From Methylomonas fluvii (GTDB taxonomy: Bacteria > Pseudomonadota > Gammaproteobacteria > Methylococcales > Methylomonadaceae): DNA of 64,000 bases. Both the position numbers and the translations under genes were made by a program. The stretch lies in assembly GCF_014850975.1 (NCBI RefSeq), contig NZ_JACXST010000004.1:31310-95309 (forward strand), written 5' to 3'. This document shows positions 34,528-44,116 of the stretch, piece after piece (position 1 is the first letter of the stretch; each line of letters starts with the position of its first letter). The notes under the pieces are model-generated. The model searched no databases and was not told the origin of the DNA. It saw only the letters and a list, made by a program, of their open reading frames with translations.

Positions 34528-36718
34528 CACGTCCACCCTGTTTGCTATTGTTAAAATCCGGTTGTCCCTTAATGTCTGGGTAAGTTTGTTTGCACGTGGG
34601 GAACCCACTACATCCCCACCAGAACGCACCCTTCTTTCTTCCTGGCCGCCTTGACAAGCCTTTTCCACATGACATGCATTTATGTACGGCAGACACTAGA
34701 GGCGCTTGTTTAGGGACTGGCTTACCAGACTTGTCTTCTGCTGCAAACCGACACCCATCGGCGAACCCAGTACAACCCCAAAAGAACTCGTTTTTGTCCT
34801 TTTTCTTAATGCGGCGCAAAGGCTTTCCGCAATCAGGACAAGGATTGAAAGCAACCTTGATCCCAATGCCATTCTGCTTAACGTTAGCCACCTCTGCACC
34901 GATGTACTCCATCAACTCATTGACAAAGGAAATCGCATTGAGGTCGCCGCTCTGAATAGCCTTTTGTTGTTCGTGCCATAGAGCGGTCATATCGGGATAT
35001 TTGGCTTTATCCGGCAAGGTATCGTAAAACTCCCGCCCCGTCGGAGTGCTGATAATGTTGTTACCCTTCTCCGCCAAATAGCCACGATCAAATAAAGTGG
35101 CAATGATGGTGTCTCGCGTAGCCGGTGTACCAATACCTCCATGCTCGCCTTCTTTGCCCTTGTCCTTTTCGACCAAGAGCTTCCGTAGACGATCATCACG
35201 CACATATTGAGCAACACGAGTAAGGTCCGTTAAAAGGGTGGCCATTGTGTACAGTGGTCGCGGCTTCGTCTCCATCTGGCTCGCAACGGCGTCAGTACAA
35301 TCACCTGCCTGCCCCGCCTTTAACACTCGAAGATCAAGGGCGATGTCGTTTTCATCACCCTCTAAATCCTCATTACCTATATCGTTTCGATACAGCAACT
35401 TCCAGCCAGCCAAGGTAGTAATGTTCGAGCGAACAGCAAACCGATGTGTAGCGGCTTCAACAAAAATATCGGTTTGATCGTATTGATGTTTAGGCCAGAA
35501 CTGTGCGATATAAGCGCGGGCAATCAACATGTAGATTTTCTGCTCGCCATCAGTCAGTTTAGAAAAATCGGCGGTGGCCTCAGTTGGAATGATTCCGTGG
35601 TGGGCACTTACCTTTGAAGAATTGAACGCACGGCTTTTTATCGACGGGTCAGCCTTTTGCGCGACAAGCGTTAGCGTCGGTGCCGTATTCGCAATAGCGG
35701 CCAGAACATTCGGCGCATCGCCATGTTGGTCTTCACTGAGATATTCACAATCACTCCGATTGTATGTAATCAGCTTGTGCTTTTCGCGTAACGATTGCGT
35801 TATGTCCTTCGTCTGGTCTGGACGAAACCCGAACTTCCGCGAAGCATCTGTCTGAAGCTTCAACAAATTGTAAGGAAGAGGCGGATGCTGATCTTTCTTT
35901 TTGGTAGCCGCACTAACAAGGGTTGCCTGTGCGCCCTTTGCCGCATCAGCGATACCCTGTGCATTGCCTTGATTGGATAGACGACCCTTCTCATCAACAG
36001 GATCCCCATTAACAATCTGATACCTGGCCGGAAACGACAAATCGCCAAAAGTAAATTGTCCAGTCACATTGTAGTAATAGCTCTTGGTATGGGCTTCGAA
36101 CTCCCTATCCCGTCTAACAACTAGACCAAGGATAGGAGTCTGTACTCGACCGACACTTAACACACCTTGAAAACCTGCCTTATTCGCGGCCAACGTATAT
36201 GCACGGCTCATGTTGTAACCGTAAAGTTGATCACCAATACTACGAGCCTCCGCCGCCGCCGACAAACCAGCGAACTCCCGATTGTCGCGCATACTTGCAA
36301 GCGACCTCTTAACGACACTGATATTATTGTCATTGATGAGCAATCGTTTAACAGGCAGCGAACAAGCCGCATACTCCAAGACTTCATCAACCAATAGCTG
36401 GCCTTCATCGTCAGGGTCGCCCGCATGTACAACACTCTTGGCTTGCTTTAATAAGGTGGTGATGATCTTGAGTTGGTCCTTCTTGTCATTCGATGGCTTT
36501 TTCTTCCACGGGATATGGGAAATAGGCAAATCATCCATATTCCATTTCCCGAATCTGGGATCGTAGTCCTCTGGGTTCAGCAGTTGCAGCATGTGACCGT
36601 AGCACCATGTCACATAACTATCGCCGCAGTCATAGTAACCATCTTTGCGCGATCCGCCGCCTAAACCATCAACAATGGCCTTAGCAAGATCGGGCTTTTC
36701 CGCAATAAACAACTGCAT
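34520..36718 (-). CDS. traE: DNA topoisomerase III-like protein TraE
   Basis: A 732-residue type IA topoisomerase. The N-terminal TOPRIM domain starts [20 protein letters not shown] and contains [17 protein letters not shown]; the active-site region is [20 protein letters not shown]. The C-terminus has two zinc-finger modules ([18 protein letters not shown] and [17 protein letters not shown]). ATG 36718 is chosen because GGAGG lies 6 bases upstream; the frame extends 7 codons further. TraE of RK2 is the same family and gene position. It relaxes or decatenates DNA during transfer, although it is not essential in RK2. It lies 14 bp after traF. Confidence 0.92.
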   Translation of the reverse strand: MQLFIAEKPDLAKAIVDGLGGGSRKDGYYDCGDSYVTWCYGHMLQLLNPEDYDPRFGKWNMDDLPISHIPWKKKPSNDKKDQLKIITTLLKQAKSVVHAGDPDDEGQLLVDEVLEYAACSLPVKRLLINDNNISVVKRSLASMRDNREFAGLSAAAEARSIGDQLYGYNMSRAYTLAANKAGFQGVLSVGRVQTPILGLVVRRDREFEAHTKSYYYNVTGQFTFGDLSFPARYQIVNGDPVDEKGRLSNQGNAQGIADAAKGAQATLVSAATKKKDQHPPLPYNLLKLQTDASRKFGFRPDQTKDITQSLREKHKLITYNRSDCEYLSEDQHGDAPNVLAAIANTAPTLTLVAQKADPSIKSRAFNSSKVSAHHGIIPTEATADFSKLTDGEQKIYMLIARAYIAQFWPKHQYDQTDIFVEAATHRFAVRSNITTLAGWKLLYRNDIGNEDLEGDENDIALDLRVLKAGQAGDCTDAVASQMETKPRPLYTMATLLTDLTRVAQYVRDDRLRKLLVEKDKGKEGEHGGIGTPATRDTIIATLFDRGYLAEKGNNIISTPTGREFYDTLPDKAKYPDMTALWHEQQKAIQSGDLNAISFVNELMEYIGAEVANVKQNGIGIKVAFNPCPDCGKPLRRIKKKDKNEFFWGCTGFADGCRFAAEDKSGKPVPKQAPLVSAVHKCMSCGKGLSRRPGRKKGAFWWGCSGFPTCKQTYPDIKGQPDFNNSKQGGRDE

Positions 36719-36732
36719 AAAAACCTCCGTTT

Positions 36733-37254
36733 TTACCAAGTTAAAACAGGACGTATAACGCCCGTGATTTGAGAGCGATTGATTAAGCCAAAATAGCGAC
36801 CATCGAACGAACCATTGTTTATATCAGTCATAAGTAGAACTTCTGATTCACCTAATTCATGGGTTGTCCTGAATTTCGGCATTGGGCGACCTGCCCCATC
36901 AAGCTCTGAAGGGGCGCTATATGGCAATAAAACATCATTAACCCTTACTCCATCATCGCCAATGGAAACGACATCCGTTTTAGCCGCTAAAATTTTTTTC
37001 ATCATGTAGCCATATCCGCCAGGGCAATATCCAGCATCGATATAGCCCCGAGTCTTTGCTAAATCGAACACTTCCGATTGCGGGGGACAAAACATTACAT
37101 AAGCCCCTTTCTCGACCGGGTCGCGAGTTTCCCAGTAAATGCCAACAGGAATACTACGTGTGGAGTTAAAGCGCGCGCCAACGGCGTAGGCAATTCCACA
37201 GAAAGCCAGATATGAAATACCAAGAAGGGAAATCAATGAAGTAAGCCGCTTCAT
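36733..37254 (-). CDS. traF: conjugative signal peptidase / pilin cyclase TraF
   Basis: A 173-residue S26-family serine protease with an N-terminal membrane helix (LISLLGISYLAFCGIAYAVG). Ser34 in TRSIPVGIYW is the nucleophile, and Lys86/Lys87 in GYMMKKILA supplies the general base. RK2 TraF removes the C-terminal tail of TrbC and closes the pilin into a ring; trbC is present at 60492-60992. The ATG overlaps the TraG stop by 4 bp. An in-gene KorB operator lies just after the catalytic Lys codons. Confidence 0.92.
   Translation of the reverse strand: MKRLTSLISLLGISYLAFCGIAYAVGARFNSTRSIPVGIYWETRDPVEKGAYVMFCPPQSEVFDLAKTRGYIDAGYCPGGYGYMMKKILAAKTDVVSIGDDGVRVNDVLLPYSAPSELDGAGRPMPKFRTTHELGESEVLLMTDINNGSFDGRYFGLINRSQITGVIRPVLTW
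36979..36991. promoter_or_regulatory. KorB operator inside traF
   Basis: An exact TTTAGCCGCTAAA within the coding sequence, encoding part of KILAAKTD. An intragenic operator could act as a distal KorB-binding site or be tolerated by chance. Confidence 0.7.
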
Positions 37255-39164
37255 AACTTAATCGCCTCAGCGCCACGCGATATTTCATGCGTCTTAAGTA
37301 ACTTGTCGGATACCTTGGGCGGTGGAATAGACGCCCTTGCCTGAAACACCGGGTCCTTGAAATATAATGGCTGGACACCGTAAATTGCAGGGTATCCTGC
37401 TGCATAAATCACCATGTCGCCAGGCTTCTCAATCAACCCATCAGCGCCCTTAACTGGCCCAGGCATGCGTAAGCATTCATCCGGAGTCAACAAAGGCCTT
37501 TGTACTTCTTGAATGGTCCTAGAGACTTGTGCCAATAAAGCACTGGTACGCCGACCACTGGTTGTGATTTGTTCCTTTGCGACAGTGGTTTGACCGGTCA
37601 ACTTGGAAAGATGATCAGCAGTCTCAACCCTGTTAGGTGGATATGCATTTTGCACATGGCAGTTAGATGTTATCGACTCATCAGCGCCATAGCCCGTTTC
37701 ACGACTCTTTAATTGGTTAATATCCTGGCAAATCAAATAGCACTTAATGCCGTAACCAGCAACAAAAGCCAATGACTCCTGCAAAATCTCTAGTCTTCCA
37801 AGACTAGGGAACTCATCCAGCATCATTAACATTCGATGTTTGTAATGAGCCTTCGGACGACCATTTTCGAATTCCATCTTGTCAGCCAAAAGCCTAACAA
37901 TCATGTTCACCATTACCCTAACTAATGGCCTTAGCCGCGCCTTATCATTAGGCTGAGTGATAATGTATAAACTGACAGGATAATCGAAATTCATCAGATC
38001 CTTGATGCGAAACTCGGACTTACGCACATTGCGCTGGACAACTGGATCGCGATACAAAGCGAGATACGACTTAGCTGTAGAGAGAACGGAACCGGCCTCT
38101 TCTGGGGGACGATCCATCATATCCCGAGCGGTAGAGCCAACCACCGGATGATTTTTACCGAACACATGCCCATAGGTTGTCATCTCTATCCACAGCTCGG
38201 CAATATCCCTATTAGGATCAGACATAATTGCATCTACAATAGGTAAAGACGCCTCGCCACCTTCATCCCTGGCCTTATATAGAACATGCATAATCACACC
38301 GACAAGTAGCGCTTGAGCTGTTTTCTGCCAATGCGTTTCTAAACCCTTACCATCTGGATCGACTATCAATGTTGCTAAATTCTGCACGTCGCCGACTTCG
38401 TACTCCGTTGCAATTCTAATTTCATCCAATGGATTCCAACATACGCTACCTTGCAAAGCAGCCGGCTCAAAACGTAATACCCTATTTCTGGCATACTTCT
38501 TCCGCCAACCAGCAGTCAGCGCCCATAATTCGCCTTTCAAGTCGGTAACAACTGCGCTACGTTCCCAAGACAGCAACGTAGGAATAACCAAACCAACCCC
38601 CTTACCAGATCGCGTGGGCGCATAACAGAGAACGTGTTCAGGCCCGTTATGTCGCAAGTACCTGGTAACACCATTTTTATCGATCCATGCACCTACATAT
38701 ACGCCTGACACCGGCGAAGTCTTTTTGCCGAGAAGCCTAGAAATCAAACCACCAGAACGAGGTAATAAGCCAGCCTCTTGAATATCCTCTTTGTTGGCCC
38801 ATCTGGCCGAGCCATGTAAATACGGATTAGCCTTAGAGGAATTAGCAATCACCATTTTGGCAACAATAAGCCCTAACAATCCGACAGCGGTTACAGAGAT
38901 ACCAACACTGCCCGCCTTCATAAAGCTTTCTTGATATAACCCATACCAATCACTAGACCAGCGCAAAACCGCCCAAGGTGCATAAATATGGTTGTACTGA
39001 GGACCTAGCGTAGACTGATAGTTAAATTCGTCGGCAAAGAACTGAGTAGCAGATTGAAGCCCAGCAACAAGCGACGCGATAGCCAATGCGGGTATGACGA
39101 GGCCAACCCTTGGCTGACCCGCCCGAATTTGTGGACCGACTGCATTGTTAAATTTATCTTTCAT
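37251..39164 (-). CDS. traG: type IV coupling protein TraG
   Basis: A 637-residue VirD4/TraG coupling protein. Two N-terminal membrane segments (about 21-45 and 84-108) are followed by the nucleotide-binding domain: Walker A YAPTRSGKGVGLVIP (184-191) and Walker B HRMLMMLDEFPSLG (about 418-429). It links the relaxosome to the mating-pair channel and pumps DNA by ATP hydrolysis. The gene directly precedes traF with a 4-bp overlap; a KorB operator lies 60 bp upstream of the start. Confidence 0.95.
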   Translation of the reverse strand: MKDKFNNAVGPQIRAGQPRVGLVIPALAIASLVAGLQSATQFFADEFNYQSTLGPQYNHIYAPWAVLRWSSDWYGLYQESFMKAGSVGISVTAVGLLGLIVAKMVIANSSKANPYLHGSARWANKEDIQEAGLLPRSGGLISRLLGKKTSPVSGVYVGAWIDKNGVTRYLRHNGPEHVLCYAPTRSGKGVGLVIPTLLSWERSAVVTDLKGELWALTAGWRKKYARNRVLRFEPAALQGSVCWNPLDEIRIATEYEVGDVQNLATLIVDPDGKGLETHWQKTAQALLVGVIMHVLYKARDEGGEASLPIVDAIMSDPNRDIAELWIEMTTYGHVFGKNHPVVGSTARDMMDRPPEEAGSVLSTAKSYLALYRDPVVQRNVRKSEFRIKDLMNFDYPVSLYIITQPNDKARLRPLVRVMVNMIVRLLADKMEFENGRPKAHYKHRMLMMLDEFPSLGRLEILQESLAFVAGYGIKCYLICQDINQLKSRETGYGADESITSNCHVQNAYPPNRVETADHLSKLTGQTTVAKEQITTSGRRTSALLAQVSRTIQEVQRPLLTPDECLRMPGPVKGADGLIEKPGDMVIYAAGYPAIYGVQPLYFKDPVFQARASIPPPKVSDKLLKTHEISRGAEAIKL

Positions 39165-39223
39165 TTGATAAGCCTCTTTAGTGATAACAGGCGGCAGGAA
39201 TGAGTAAACAATAGAACTCGCGT

Positions 39224-39236
39224 TTTAGCGGCTAAA
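39224..39236. promoter_or_regulatory. KorB operator upstream of traG
   Basis: TTTAGCGGCTAAA, exact consensus, in the 253-bp gap between traI and traG. It is the likely control point for a traG-F-E-D-C transcript. Confidence 0.85.
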
Positions 39237-39417
39237 ACACCCTAAGCTATGGCTCACGAAGTGAAAAACGACACCCCACCTAATAACTGTTTTAAATAAG
39301 CAATATATCTAATAAAATATACTATCAACAATGAGTTATGAAGGCAATCACATTAATTTTTTTATACGAAACCGGCCAGGAAAAACCGGACTGACATCTA
39401 GCGCGAAAAAAAGGCGG

Positions 39418-41610
39418 CTATCTGCGTCGACCTTTTGTGAGTTTTATCGAACCCGATTCACCAACAGACACAGCATCACCTATAGATAAGCGCTTTAATT
39501 GTGCGGCCGTTTTCTCGTCTACCGGCAAGACACATACAACATCATCGCGCTTTAGAAGCGCAAGAAATCTGCCATCAACATGCCGCAAGCCAGCAAAAGG
39601 CAGCATGCCCGCATCACCCTCACAGAACCGCCTATGCACCGGCACATTAACGCCCTTTAACCGCTTTTCATCACGTTCAGCAATGTACTTATCGGCCTCC
39701 ACAAATACGATCAATCCTGATCCAGAAACTGGCCGTCGCAATGCGTTATTTGTGTCGGATCCTTGGTGCTCCATACCACCAGATACATTGCCCGACAATA
39801 GCATTTCAATTCCACTGGCGAAGCGAACCATAGCGAGACTGGACAAGTCTCGCAAACGGTTACGACTTTCGGGCGGCGGTCGACGCCCAACGCCGCTAAC
39901 GTTGGGCTTATTGATGAATCCGAAGATCCCATTCCGTCGCCCTCCTTCATCGAATCGCCCTCCACTGGAATTACGGACTCCTGATCCAATGCCGCTATCG
40001 CCGCTTCCAACTCCTCTTCCTCGGTCAGTTGAGTGCCCATTTCTGTTCTCCGTAGTCTCATTTAATAAAGACAGCCGCTGCCTCTCCAGGAGAGGATCAG
40101 CAAAAGTCAAAGGAATAGCAGCATCCACCGCCGTTTTTACGATTTGCGCTCTAAATTCAATGCTGCCAGTAACCGTGATTGTGCTCCCATATCTATCCAT
40201 CGCCATCCGTAACGCCGCCTTCAATCCATCGACGGAAGCACCACGCGATACCTTAAGCTTGTCACCATCATCGCGAATAGCAGATGCCCCGACACGATAA
40301 ATGACGGTGCCCTTCTTTGTGATGCTATCCTGTACAGCATTCACACCATGCGTTGAACGCGCGCCCCCAGCCGCCCCGACGGTATTCCCCTTTAACCCCT
40401 TGGCCACTTCCCTGGCACGTAATGCAGCAAGCGCGTCAACATCACCCATGGACGCATTACACCTTAACCAGTCCACCCACTGTTGTGGCCTGTGCGTTTC
40501 AAATATTGATTGCCTCGCGACGTGGTAGCGCTCGTTAGCCGTTTGCAAATCGGCCAACAAAGATTTACTAACCAGACCGTACAAGATCTTTTTCTCCATG
40601 CGAGATTTCGCAGAGAGCCTTATCACAGCCCGCTTTAATTTAGCCGCTCGCTTGGCGGCAACCACCTTACGAGCTCTCTCTTCTCTGGCCGACTTCCATT
40701 GCTGAGCACGTAGCGCTCCTTGATTGGCCTGCTCATTCTTATACCTGGCAAACAACAGCGTTGTATCAATCCTGGAGCCAACCGGCTTAGCTTCATATGC
40801 CTTCGACCGCCCGGTAGATAGCGAAGCAGTACCAGACCCATTTATCAAGGCCTCAAATAATCCAAGACGAGCCTCAAGCTTTCCCTTCGATAAATCACGC
40901 GCAACGGTACTCGCCTTCACCATCAAGCCTTCATGATCTGCAATGACAAAGCCATTGCCTTTTTCCTGCAATGTAAGGCCATGCTCCTGAAGGACCTTGT
41001 GAAACTCACCCCAAGAAGCCGCTACATGGAGCTGCTCTAAACATTCGCGCCTAATCCAACTGAGCAAGCTTTCAACACCAGCATGCCGCTCCATATCAGC
41101 AGCACGGTTTTCACTTGGCACCTTGTTCGATAGGTGATTATCTCGTCCAAGGCCGTACTTTATTTCTAGGGACTCGCACAACTTACCAAGAACCTTATGG
41201 TCGTTATATGGGTTATGAATAGTTAAGCGTGTCGGATGAATTTTGTTTATAGCAATATGCATGTGGAGGTTATCCGTATCGCAATGAACAGCACTAACGC
41301 GCTGATGCTCACCATACCCGAGCCCTTCGCAAATGTTACTTTCAATCTCTTTTAAGATTTCATTACTGGGATGTTCGCCTTCGCGAAAACTCAGAATCAG
41401 GTGATAGGTCTTATCCGATTCAGCTCGGGTGTTCATACCCTGGACAGTGGTTACTTCAATTATTGCCGACCTTAAATCATCCGACTGGCAGTTAGTCACA
41501 GAGGTGTACTCAACACGCTCGCTCTTATCCTGGTCATCAGATATGTAACCGACAAGTGCGCCGAAGTCGCTTTTCTTAATCGACTTCATCGAAACATGTT
41601 TCGCGATCAT
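39418..41610 (-). CDS. traI: MOBP relaxase TraI
   Basis: A 730-residue relaxase of the IncP (MOBP) type. The catalytic tyrosine is Tyr22 in GALVGYISD. Motif III, HCDTDNLHMHIAINKIHP, provides the metal-binding histidines (H109, H116, H118). The C-terminal half is variable, with a Gly/Ser/Arg-rich stretch (about 510-570) whose DNA also encodes TraH in another frame. It nicks oriT at 42136/42137 and leads the strand into the recipient. It is transcribed away from oriT behind traJ; a KorB operator sits between the two genes. Confidence 0.95.
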   Translation of the reverse strand: MIAKHVSMKSIKKSDFGALVGYISDDQDKSERVEYTSVTNCQSDDLRSAIIEVTTVQGMNTRAESDKTYHLILSFREGEHPSNEILKEIESNICEGLGYGEHQRVSAVHCDTDNLHMHIAINKIHPTRLTIHNPYNDHKVLGKLCESLEIKYGLGRDNHLSNKVPSENRAADMERHAGVESLLSWIRRECLEQLHVAASWGEFHKVLQEHGLTLQEKGNGFVIADHEGLMVKASTVARDLSKGKLEARLGLFEALINGSGTASLSTGRSKAYEAKPVGSRIDTTLLFARYKNEQANQGALRAQQWKSAREERARKVVAAKRAAKLKRAVIRLSAKSRMEKKILYGLVSKSLLADLQTANERYHVARQSIFETHRPQQWVDWLRCNASMGDVDALAALRAREVAKGLKGNTVGAAGGARSTHGVNAVQDSITKKGTVIYRVGASAIRDDGDKLKVSRGASVDGLKAALRMAMDRYGSTITVTGSIEFRAQIVKTAVDAAIPLTFADPLLERQRLSLLNETTENRNGHSTDRGRGVGSGDSGIGSGVRNSSGGRFDEGGRRNGIFGFINKPNVSGVGRRPPPESRNRLRDLSSLAMVRFASGIEMLLSGNVSGGMEHQGSDTNNALRRPVSGSGLIVFVEADKYIAERDEKRLKGVNVPVHRRFCEGDAGMLPFAGLRHVDGRFLALLKRDDVVCVLPVDEKTAAQLKRLSIGDAVSVGESGSIKLTKGRRR
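39711..40040 (-). CDS. traH: TraH, encoded inside traI in another frame
   Basis: A 109-residue protein whose whole gene lies within traI, in a different frame on the same strand. It begins MGTQLTEEEELEAAIAALDQ and ends with a conserved-looking domain, VTVCETCPVSLWFASP, ELKCYCRAMYLVVWSTKDP and ITHCDG. The cysteine pattern and order are not those of a chance frame. RK2 traH has the same arrangement inside traI, and its product stabilises the TraI-TraJ complex at oriT. ATG 40040 is preferred over a start seven codons upstream because the acidic segment begins there and GGAGA precedes it. Confidence 0.75.
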   Translation of the reverse strand: MGTQLTEEEELEAAIAALDQESVIPVEGDSMKEGDGMGSSDSSISPTLAALGVDRRPKVVTVCETCPVSLWFASPVELKCYCRAMYLVVWSTKDPTQITHCDGQFLDQD

Positions 41611-41621
41611 AAGTGAAAAAA

Positions 41622-41634
41622 TTTAGCCGCTAAA
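41622..41634. promoter_or_regulatory. KorB operator between traJ and traI
   Basis: TTTAGCCGCTAAA, exact consensus, about 12 bp before the traI ATG and directly after the traJ stop. Confidence 0.85.
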
Positions 41635-41635
41635 A

Positions 41636-41998
41636 TCACAGGTCAGCCTTCGGCATGATTACAGCCTTCATCACTTCAATCATTTTGTCTTGCGTAGCTT
41701 CGATACGCGCAAGTGCAGCCCTGATAGTGGACTCACCGAACTGCGCAGTTCGGGCATCATTGGTTAGCCAAAGCTTAAGCAACCCACCAAGACGCCCCAG
41801 GTCGCCATTGATCTTCGCCAACTCCAGAACCCTCTCGTTGTCGGTGATGCATTTCGGCGCATAACCAAGTCCAAGAAATCTCAAGTAGGCCGATGTGCTA
41901 TGGCCAGTTTGCCTAGCATTCGCTTCAATCGCGGCCTTCTCGTCTGGAGTAACCCAAACACGGATTGGATTACTACCTTTTCGGGTTTCGTTTGCCAT
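41636..41998 (-). CDS. traJ: oriT-binding accessory protein TraJ
   Basis: A 120-residue protein of the TraJ/MobC ribbon-helix-helix type: an N-terminal strand NPIRVWVTPDEKAAIEANAR, then GHSTSAYLRFLGLG and a helical C-terminus. It binds the inverted repeat beside the nick site and recruits TraI. Two ATGs lie 6 bases apart; the second (41998) is 8 bases after AAGGA and is chosen. It is the first gene leftward from oriT, as in RK2. Confidence 0.9.
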   Translation of the reverse strand: MANETRKGSNPIRVWVTPDEKAAIEANARQTGHSTSAYLRFLGLGYAPKCITDNERVLELAKINGDLGRLGGLLKLWLTNDARTAQFGESTIRAALARIEATQDKMIEVMKAVIMPKADL

Positions 41999-42088
41999 AT
42001 TCATAATCCTTCATCAAATGTTGTAACGGCGGTAGCCGTTGACCTCGTAGAGCAGGATACCGTTGAGCGCTCGGCGCGAATAAGGGGA

Positions 42089-42128
42089 GTGAAGTGTAGC
42101 TACCGTTTATACGGTAGGTACACTTCAC
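42089..42128. promoter_or_regulatory. TraJ-binding inverted repeat at oriT
   Basis: Two 18-bp arms, GTGAAGTGTAGCTACCGT and ACGGTAGGTACACTTCAC, around TTAT, with two mismatched positions. In RK2, TraJ binds the arm nearest the nick. Confidence 0.85.
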
Positions 42129-42273
42129 ATATCCTGCCCCGACCTTTCGGTCGGTAACTCCACAACATGTTATCAAACACTCGATCAACGACAAAAAAAT
42201 AATAGACATATATATTTAAACGTATATAAAATAACGATAATTCATATTATATAGCTTATTTTTTACATACATT

Positions 42274-42306
42274 TTGACTCAAAATTGACTCAAAGTTGAC
42301 TGAGAT
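42274..42306 (+). repeat. three 11-bp tandem repeats upstream of traK
   Basis: TTGACTCAAAA, TTGACTCAAAG and TTGACTGAGAT in tandem, ending 19 bp before the traK ATG. The 11-bp period puts each copy on the same DNA face, suggesting a protein-binding array, possibly for TraK, which binds this region in RK2. Confidence 0.6.
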
Positions 42307-42325
42307 GCACCTCCAGTGAAATTAG

Positions 42326-42700
42326 ATGAATAAAAGTTATACGGAACAGCTTGCGGAGTGGGTGAAGAAAAAACACGCAGTGAAAAAGCGCGACCGAAAC
42401 CTAGTGATGTTTCAGGCAGTGAAAGATGACGTTTGCGAAGCGATATCGGCGGGCTATTCGATACGAACCGTATGGGAAAACATGTACGAAACTAAGCGGG
42501 TCACGATTGGTTATCACCAGTTCCTTAAATATACAAACCAGGTACTTAAAAAAGCCAACCAAACCCCACCAAAACAAAACACTACACAACTAGTCCCGAA
42601 GAAAGGAGCCAAACCACCAGAAAGACCTAACCCCAGCAATCAACAGAAGCCACAAAACTTTAAATTCGATCCATCACCCAATAAAGAGGATTGGCTCTAA
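42326..42700 (+). CDS. traK: oriT-binding protein TraK
   Basis: A 124-residue basic protein. MNKSYTEQLAEWVKKK, VMFQAVKDDVCEAISAGYS and TVWENMYE follow the RK2 TraK pattern; the C-terminal 40 residues are Pro/Lys/Gln-rich and probably disordered. TraK binds and bends the leading side of oriT. Its stop overlaps the traL start (TAATG), so the two are coupled. Confidence 0.88.
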   Translation: MNKSYTEQLAEWVKKKHAVKKRDRNLVMFQAVKDDVCEAISAGYSIRTVWENMYETKRVTIGYHQFLKYTNQVLKKANQTPPKQNTTQLVPKKGAKPPERPNPSNQQKPQNFKFDPSPNKEDWL

Positions 42701-43428
42701 TGTCAAAAATACACATGGTATTACAAGGGAAAGGGGGTGTTGGCAAGTCGCTAATCGCCGCCTTGATCGCACAATACAAAACTAGCAAGGGACATACGCC
42801 TCCGTTATGCGTAGACACCGACCCAGTGAATGCGACGTTGAACGGGTACAAAAAGCTCAACGTCGTGAAACTCGATATATTAGACGGCGATGAAATAAAT
42901 TCTCGCCATTTCGACAAATTGATTGAAATGATCGCAAGTAGTGAAAGCGATATCGTTATCGATAACGGAGCAAGCTCATTTGTGCCACTGTCAAACTACT
43001 TGATGACCAACGCAGTACCGCAACTATTGAAAGAAATGGGCCATACACTCGTAATTCACACGGTAGTAACGGGTGGACAAGCATTGGTCGACACCGTGGC
43101 CGGCTTTGGTCAGTTAGTTCAGCAGTACCCGGAGGAAGCAGAGTTTGTGGTATGGCTAAACCCCTATTGGGGCCCAATAGAAGACAACGGTAAAGGGTTT
43201 GAGCAAATGAAAGCCTATACTGCGAACAAATCGCGCGTGGCGGCGATTGTAAAAATACCGGACCTCAAAGCCGAAACATTCGGTCGAGACTTGAGCGATA
43301 TGCTACAAGATAAAATGACATTCGAAGAAGCTATTGCCGCAGAGACAAACACCATCATGATGCGGCAACGTCTAAAACTGATTCAGCGCCAATTGTACGA
43401 TCAAATGGATACGGCGGTGATTCTGTAA
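42700..43428 (+). CDS. traL: TraL ATPase
   Basis: A 242-residue P-loop protein of the ParA/MinD-like class, with deviant Walker A GKGGVGKSLIAAL near the N-terminus (residues about 8-20). The ATG at 42700 overlaps the traK stop by one base and is preferred over a start three codons upstream. TraL of RK2 holds the same place; its exact role in transfer is unclear. It overlaps traM by one base. Confidence 0.88.
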   Translation: MSKIHMVLQGKGGVGKSLIAALIAQYKTSKGHTPPLCVDTDPVNATLNGYKKLNVVKLDILDGDEINSRHFDKLIEMIASSESDIVIDNGASSFVPLSNYLMTNAVPQLLKEMGHTLVIHTVVTGGQALVDTVAGFGQLVQQYPEEAEFVVWLNPYWGPIEDNGKGFEQMKAYTANKSRVAAIVKIPDLKAETFGRDLSDMLQDKMTFEEAIAAETNTIMMRQRLKLIQRQLYDQMDTAVIL

Positions 43429-43874
43429 TGAGAGATGATCAAATAGAAAGTCTGATCCGGGAAATCGCGACTAAACACGGCATTGCCGTTGGTCGCGACG
43501 ATCCTATCTTGATACTGCAAACGATCAATAATAGATTGCTACAAGACGGCGCAAAGGCACAGCAAGATATGCTTGATCAATTCAAAAAAGAGCTAGAAGC
43601 GCTGGCAATGCGCTGGAGCGAAGACGCAAAGAATAAAGCAGAACGCATTGTAAATGCGTCGTTGAACGCCAGTAAGGAATCAATGGAAAACATGATGGCC
43701 CAAGGCGCAAGGGATACCATAAAATCAGTCAGGACTGAAATCGAGTCATCGCTAAATAGAATCAATGGCCCAATCCGTGATGCAAAAAAGATCGCCATTA
43801 TGAATGTAATTGCAGGAAGCATGACAATCATCGCTGTAACCGCATTTATAGCATTCACTGTTTGGATCAAATAA
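43428..43874 (+). CDS. traM: TraM
   Basis: A 148-residue protein, helical and charged, with one membrane segment at the C-terminus (MNVIAGSMTIIAVTAFIAFT). It is the last gene of the rightward traK-L-M operon, as in RK2. The name rests on position, length and the general layout; sequence similarity cannot be judged here. A KorB operator lies 60 bp downstream. Confidence 0.75.
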   Translation: MRDDQIESLIREIATKHGIAVGRDDPILILQTINNRLLQDGAKAQQDMLDQFKKELEALAMRWSEDAKNKAERIVNASLNASKESMENMMAQGARDTIKSVRTEIESSLNRINGPIRDAKKIAIMNVIAGSMTIIAVTAFIAFTVWIK

Positions 43875-43934
43875 GGCACAAACCCATTATGTTTAGGTTA
43901 AGCCCTGGCGAATCGCCCGGCCTTCTGAATAAAT

Positions 43935-43947
43935 TTTAGCGGCTAAA
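43935..43947. promoter_or_regulatory. KorB operator downstream of traM
   Basis: TTTAGCGGCTAAA, exact consensus, in the 242-bp gap between the convergent traM and kfrC genes. No promoter is evident beside it, so it may serve as a distal or partition-type KorB site. Confidence 0.85.
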
Positions 43948-44116
43948 ACATCCAATTGGACAAGGTAAAACCGGCCTGCATGAGACCATAGCTCAATTAC
44001 GCGTTTTAAGTCCGTGATATGACCAAGCAACATTGGATTCTAGATAAGCCAGAAATCCATTCATTAAGAATAATATCTAACGCGAAATATGATCCTTCTT
44101 ATCTGGGGTGAAGAGA

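Larger units (their letters stand above)
42005..42325. other. IncP-type origin of transfer (oriT)
   Basis: The intergenic region between divergent traJ and traK. It holds an 18-bp-arm inverted repeat (42089-42128), the nick sequence CACTTCACATATCCTGCCCC (42121-42140), which matches the RK2 nic core CTTCACCTATCCTG/CCCG, a hairpin CCGACC-TTTC-GGTCGG (42139-42154), another AACGGC-GGTA-GCCGTT (42025-42040), and an AT-rich leading region to traK. The likely nick is between G42136 and C42137. Confidence 0.92.

Noticed and set aside
40636..40650. Tenth KorB operator in traI
   Set aside because: TTTAGCCGCTCGC loses the right half of the palindrome.
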